The notes beneath the pieces were generated by a model. That model searched no databases, had not been told where the DNA came from, and worked only from the letters and a program-made list of their open reading frames with translations. A DNA stretch of 8,920 bases from JBBRYB01 sp038238115 (GTDB taxonomy: Bacteria > Actinomycetota > Actinomycetes > Propionibacteriales > Nocardioidaceae). The stretch's first letter is position 1, and the number at the start of each line of letters is the position of its first letter. Location: positions 1 through 8,920 of the forward strand of contig JBBRYB010000102.1 of assembly GCA_038238115.1 (NCBI GenBank), read 5' to 3'. Below are positions 6,690 to 8,920 of this stretch, piece by piece. The position numbers and the translations under genes were made by a program.

Positions 6690-7690
6690 TCAGGTGTCCA
6701 GAAAGTCCCACTCCGCTCCGAGCACCCATCGCAGCGCCGAGAGCTTGCCGTTGAGCATGCCCAGCTCGAAGTTAGTATGGGGACCTAACTGTCCGGGCTC
6801 GGTGTACTTCGCCTCCACCCGCTCGCGCCCAGCGCGGGCAATCTCGACGGTTCGCTCAACCTCTTCGGCACGACCCTCATTGAGCAGGCGGTACTCGCGC
6901 TGAAGCGACCGGTGATGCCACACACGGTCGAACATCTCTTGCTCTGCCTCACTGATCTCAGCCAGACGGCGTGGTTCTTCTTGGAAGTCGGTCTCCTCAA
7001 ACAGCTCTTCGAGCTCCTGGCCGAAGTGGGCGAGCAGGACGTTGTTGAGGCCGTCCACGCCGAGTCCGTAGCTCGTGCCCTCGCCGTCGAATAGGTCCGC
7101 AAAGTCAGGGTGCGGCTCCCGATCGTCACCGTTCGGTAGCGAGAAGTCGTCACTATTCGTGGTGACGAAGGCATGGGGATCGGTGGCGAGGCGAGGTCAG
7201 CCTTCTGAATCTCGGTCGCGGACAGCTCGATGAGGAGTGCGTCTGCCACGCTGTTGCGGGAGCGATGGAAGGGTGCGCGCTTGCTCAGACCGCGCTCGAC
7301 CACTCGCCGATGCTCATCGTCCGTCGCCTCTGCGGCACGCCCGCCGCGTAGCAATTCCAACACCTCATCAAAGTTGCGAGTGGTCATGGCACCGATGAGC
7401 GGCACTTCGTACACAAGGCCGTCGATGACCCGCCGTGCTTGTTCGTAGTCGCTCCCGCCGTAGTCGCCAAGATCCTGCTTGACGAGCTTGAAGCGCTGTT
7501 CCACGCTCGCCGTCATGGAGGCTTCGACGCGCTCGCGGTTTCGCTCGAACTCTTCTATGACGACGGGCGGCACGAGGAGTTCAATTTCGCCCTGATGAAC
7601 GAGCACGCGGATGGCCACGATCCACCGCTGGCCGTCGCGCCGCTTCGACAGGTCGAGCCAGGTGGAAGTGTCCACGAGCAGATGCAGCAT
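6690..7690 (-). pseudogene. PIN-domain protein (PIN-like/DUF4935 type), frameshifted
   Basis: PIN domains are metal-dependent RNases, found in VapC-type toxins and larger stand-alone proteins. From ATG 7690 I read MLHLLVDTSTWLDL (first acidic residue D7), VVIEEFERNR (E46/E47) and RNSVADALLIE (D150), then the frame is lost. Around 7185 one base appears missing: the neighbouring frame continues with FVTTNSDDF, the expected fourth PIN strand, and PHPDFADLFD, then an acidic, helix-rich tail of about 110 residues, to a stop at 6690. The reconstructed protein is about 333 residues. The upstream frame stays open to 6785 but becomes Ser/Arg-rich, typical of out-of-frame translation. AGGG lies about 10 bases before the start. 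No antitoxin partner is visible. A sequencing error at 7185 would restore an intact gene. Confidence 0.82.
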
Positions 7691-7852
7691 CGCTCGACCC
7701 TATCCGTCCTGAGGCGTGACGCTTGGGCGTTCAGTAGCAGCGGCATGAGCAGCGAACTGCGGCTCATCGTGGGCATGTTCGACCACGCCTTGCGAGGTCT
7801 GGTGTCGTCAGTGAGCGACCTGCTCGTGTGGATGAGTGCGGGACAGCAGGAA

Positions 7853-8150
7853 CTACAGCGGGGCGGCGATACGCCCCACCGTGGCCGGGTCCAGAAGCAG
7901 CCGCGTGCTCGACGTTTCGGCCCCTGGATCGGCAACTCCGTGCTGGAGATGAACAAGACGCAAGTGGTCATGTCCTTCTCCTTGGAAGAGCGCCACAGCA
8001 CGCCATCAGCCGGCGAGTCATAGCGGAAGGTCTCAGTCACAACCTGCGTAGGCACGTACTCGAGGTTTTGCCAGTCAGTCGGATCTGCAATCTGGGTCTT
8101 GTCCTTCACGAACCCATAGAGAAACTCGACTGGCGCTCGAAGGTGCCGTG
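7853..8150 (-). pseudogene. RES-domain protein, C-terminal remnant with frameshift
   Basis: RES domains are NAD+-degrading toxins (the Xre-RES and MbcT type) and also occur in longer stand-alone proteins. The minus strand gives HLRAPVEFLYGFVKD, then LEYVPTQVVTETFRY, DGVLWRSSKEKD and TCVLFISSTEL, the conserved second half of the domain. At about 7934 the frame must shift by one base to continue with ADPGAETSSTRLLLDPATVG and a TAG at 7855-7853, the normal family tail. Everything N-terminal, including the early Arg/Tyr active-site residues, is gone: upstream of about 8150 the sequence switches to an unrelated GNAT fragment on the other strand. The PIN gene starts 162 bases downstream on the same strand, so the two may once have been neighbours in a toxin or defence cluster. 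Confidence 0.75.
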
Positions 8151-8186
8151 GGCTGGTGGGGAGCGAGTGCGTTCGTCGACCACCTC

Positions 8187-8462
8187 GATATGAGTTCCAT
8201 CGGCTACCGGCTGCACCGCGCTGCTTGGGGACGGGGCCTGGCAACAGAAGGAGCGCGCGTGATGGTGGCCCAGGCGCTTTCAGCGCCAGGCGTGACTCGA
8301 GTCGTTGCTAGCACGATGGACGTCAACTGTGCCTCGCGGCGTGTGCTTCAGAAGGTGGGCCTCGTGCTCGTCGGAACTCATGTGCAGGAGTGGGACGACC
8401 CGATCCCCGGCTGGGAGCAGGGGGAAGCGGAGTACGAGCTGATGCGTCCCGATGCGAGCTGA
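8187..8462 (+). pseudogene. GNAT acetyltransferase (RimJ/RimL-like), 5'-truncated
   Basis: GNAT enzymes move an acetyl group from acetyl-CoA to an amine. The fragment shows IGYRLHRAAWGRGLATEG, whose beta4 strand and R/Q-x-x-G-x-G/A pyrophosphate-binding loop define motif A, then VTRVVASTMDVNCASRRVLQKVGL (motif B with the Asn) and the family end GEAEYEL. The stop is at 8460-8462. The N-terminal three strands, about 80-90 residues, are missing. The frame is open back to 8148, but those residues (GWWGASAFVDHLD) do not read as GNAT. ATG 8190 is simply an internal codon. The missing 5' part coincides with the broken end of the RES remnant. Confidence 0.8.
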
Positions 8463-8486
8463 CCTCCCGGCATACTTCTGCCGCTG

Positions 8487-8511
8487 AGGGGTCCCCTGCG
8501 GGAAACCCGCA
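8487..8511 (+). terminator. Candidate stem-loop downstream of GNAT remnant
   Basis: TGCGGG-AAA-CCCGCA (8497-8511) is a perfect 6-bp stem with a 3-base loop, immediately preceded by the palindrome AGGGGTCCCCT (8487-8497). It lies 24 bases after the GNAT stop. No T-run follows, so it could be an actinobacterial-style terminator or a simple structural repeat. Confidence 0.4.
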
Positions 8512-8696
8512 ATCATCCCGGCGACCTCCCCGACGCGGTCGAGCTCGTTCCGGTAGCGGTTCCCTTGCGGGACGACTCGGGCCCCAAGCCGGTGACGGCC
8601 CGGCGATAATCGGCAACCGTCCCGCATTCGGTTCGCGTTCGCCTGTGCTTGTGTGGACTGTCGGGGAGGGTCTAGATCGACGTCGTTGGTAAACGG

Positions 8697-8716
8697 TGGA
8701 TGGTGACGGCCATCCA
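8697..8716. repeat. Inverted repeat upstream of second phosphotransferase
   Basis: TGGATGG and CCATCCA form a perfect 7-bp inverted repeat around the 6-base loop TGACGG, ending 72 bases before the ATG at 8789. It could be an operator or a transcript hairpin; no function can be assigned. Confidence 0.4.
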
Positions 8717-8788
8717 GCAGCCTGGTCACTGCCTCACGCGGGTTAGAAAATCCCTATGCCACCGGCTCCTGACGAATAGCCTCGGCTT

Positions 8789-8920
8789 ATGACCGACGGC
8801 GACTGGAGGGATGGCGGCTTCAGGCAGCGTCGGCCCTCCGTGGAGACTCTCGCCTGGGTTGCGGCGTCGATGGGTCGGGGCAGTCGCATCGTTGGCTATC
8901 GCCGATTGACCGGTGGCGTC
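8789..8920 (+). CDS. Phosphotransferase family protein, N-terminal part (runs off window)
   Basis: Forty-four codons from ATG 8789 are open to the window edge. The segment RPSVETLAWVAASMGRGSRI followed by VGYRRLTGGV matches the N-terminus of APH-family phosphotransferases: a helix, then the strand ending in the TGG(V/I) glycine-rich turn that contacts ATP. The catalytic loop lies beyond base 8920. There is no good Shine-Dalgarno (CCTCGGCTT precedes the ATG), so the start is tentative. If confirmed, it is the second phosphotransferase of this fold in the window after the one at 3808-4893; from this short stretch they do not look like recent duplicates. Confidence 0.65.
   Translation, partial: MTDGDWRDGGFRQRRPSVETLAWVAASMGRGSRIVGYRRLTGGV

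Larger units (their letters stand above)
8463..8788. other. Intergenic stretch between GNAT remnant and second phosphotransferase
   Basis: No gene is recognised on either strand in these 326 bases. They hold two inverted repeats (8487-8511 and 8697-8716) and a loose direct repeat, GGTCCCCTGCGGGA near 8490-8503 and GGTTCCCTTGCGGGA near 8558-8572. No clear promoter could be assigned to the next gene. Confidence 0.5.

Noticed and set aside
7439..8023. A 194-codon plus-strand open frame across PIN and RES
   Set aside because: It crosses two minus-strand genes whose domain motifs are clear; no domain of its own.
1944..8920. Integron-like cassette array of small enzyme genes
   Set aside because: Genes face both ways, spacers differ in length, and no shared attC-like inverted repeat recurs between them.
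1..8920. CRISPR array, duplicated tRNA-Ser 3' end, riboswitch
   Set aside because: No regularly spaced repeat series, no second copy of the T-arm/acceptor sequence and no recognisable riboswitch core were found by eye.

Overview
The window looks like the chromosome of a high-GC actinobacterium. The DnaX sequence has the actinobacterial layout and most resembles Propionibacteriales/Nocardioides-type proteins from memory; that placement is a guess. The small SRP RNA sits directly upstream of dnaX, and GTG starts are common. The window divides sharply in two.

Bases 1-1943 are conserved core genome. dnaX (DNA polymerase III gamma/tau subunit) runs leftward off the window edge. The 4.5S-like SRP RNA (ffs) lies just upstream of it on the same strand. 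A divergent tRNA-Ser(GGA) gene with an encoded CCA end follows. All three look intact, and the 556 dnaX codons contain no stop.

Bases 1944-8920, downstream of the tRNA 3' end, are accessory DNA rich in broken genes. In order they are: a possible arm-site repeat next to the tRNA; an alpha/beta hydrolase with a frameshift (minus); a SAM methyltransferase whose nucleotide-binding motif has been removed by an in-frame deletion (plus); an intact-looking aminoglycoside-phosphotransferase-fold kinase (plus); a P-loop small kinase (plus); the C-terminal end of a Nudix hydrolase (minus) abutting the C-terminal two thirds of an IS21-type IstB helper (plus); a PIN-domain protein with a frameshift (minus); the C-terminal end of a RES-domain toxin with a frameshift (minus) abutting the C-terminal half of a GNAT acetyltransferase (plus); and the first 44 codons of a second phosphotransferase (plus), cut by the window edge.

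I do not see a coherent new system. The simplest reading is an integration hotspot at the tRNA-Ser 3' end, filled with small stand-alone modification enzymes and toxin-like genes and then eroded by IS activity, deletions and frameshifts. Two junctions (near 6138 and near 8150-8187) each join two head-to-head genes that have both lost their 5' ends, so the same kind of deletion appears twice. The genes most likely to work are dnaX, ffs, tRNA-Ser, the phosphotransferase at 3808-4893, the P-loop kinase at 5161-5748 and perhaps the phosphotransferase beginning at 8789.
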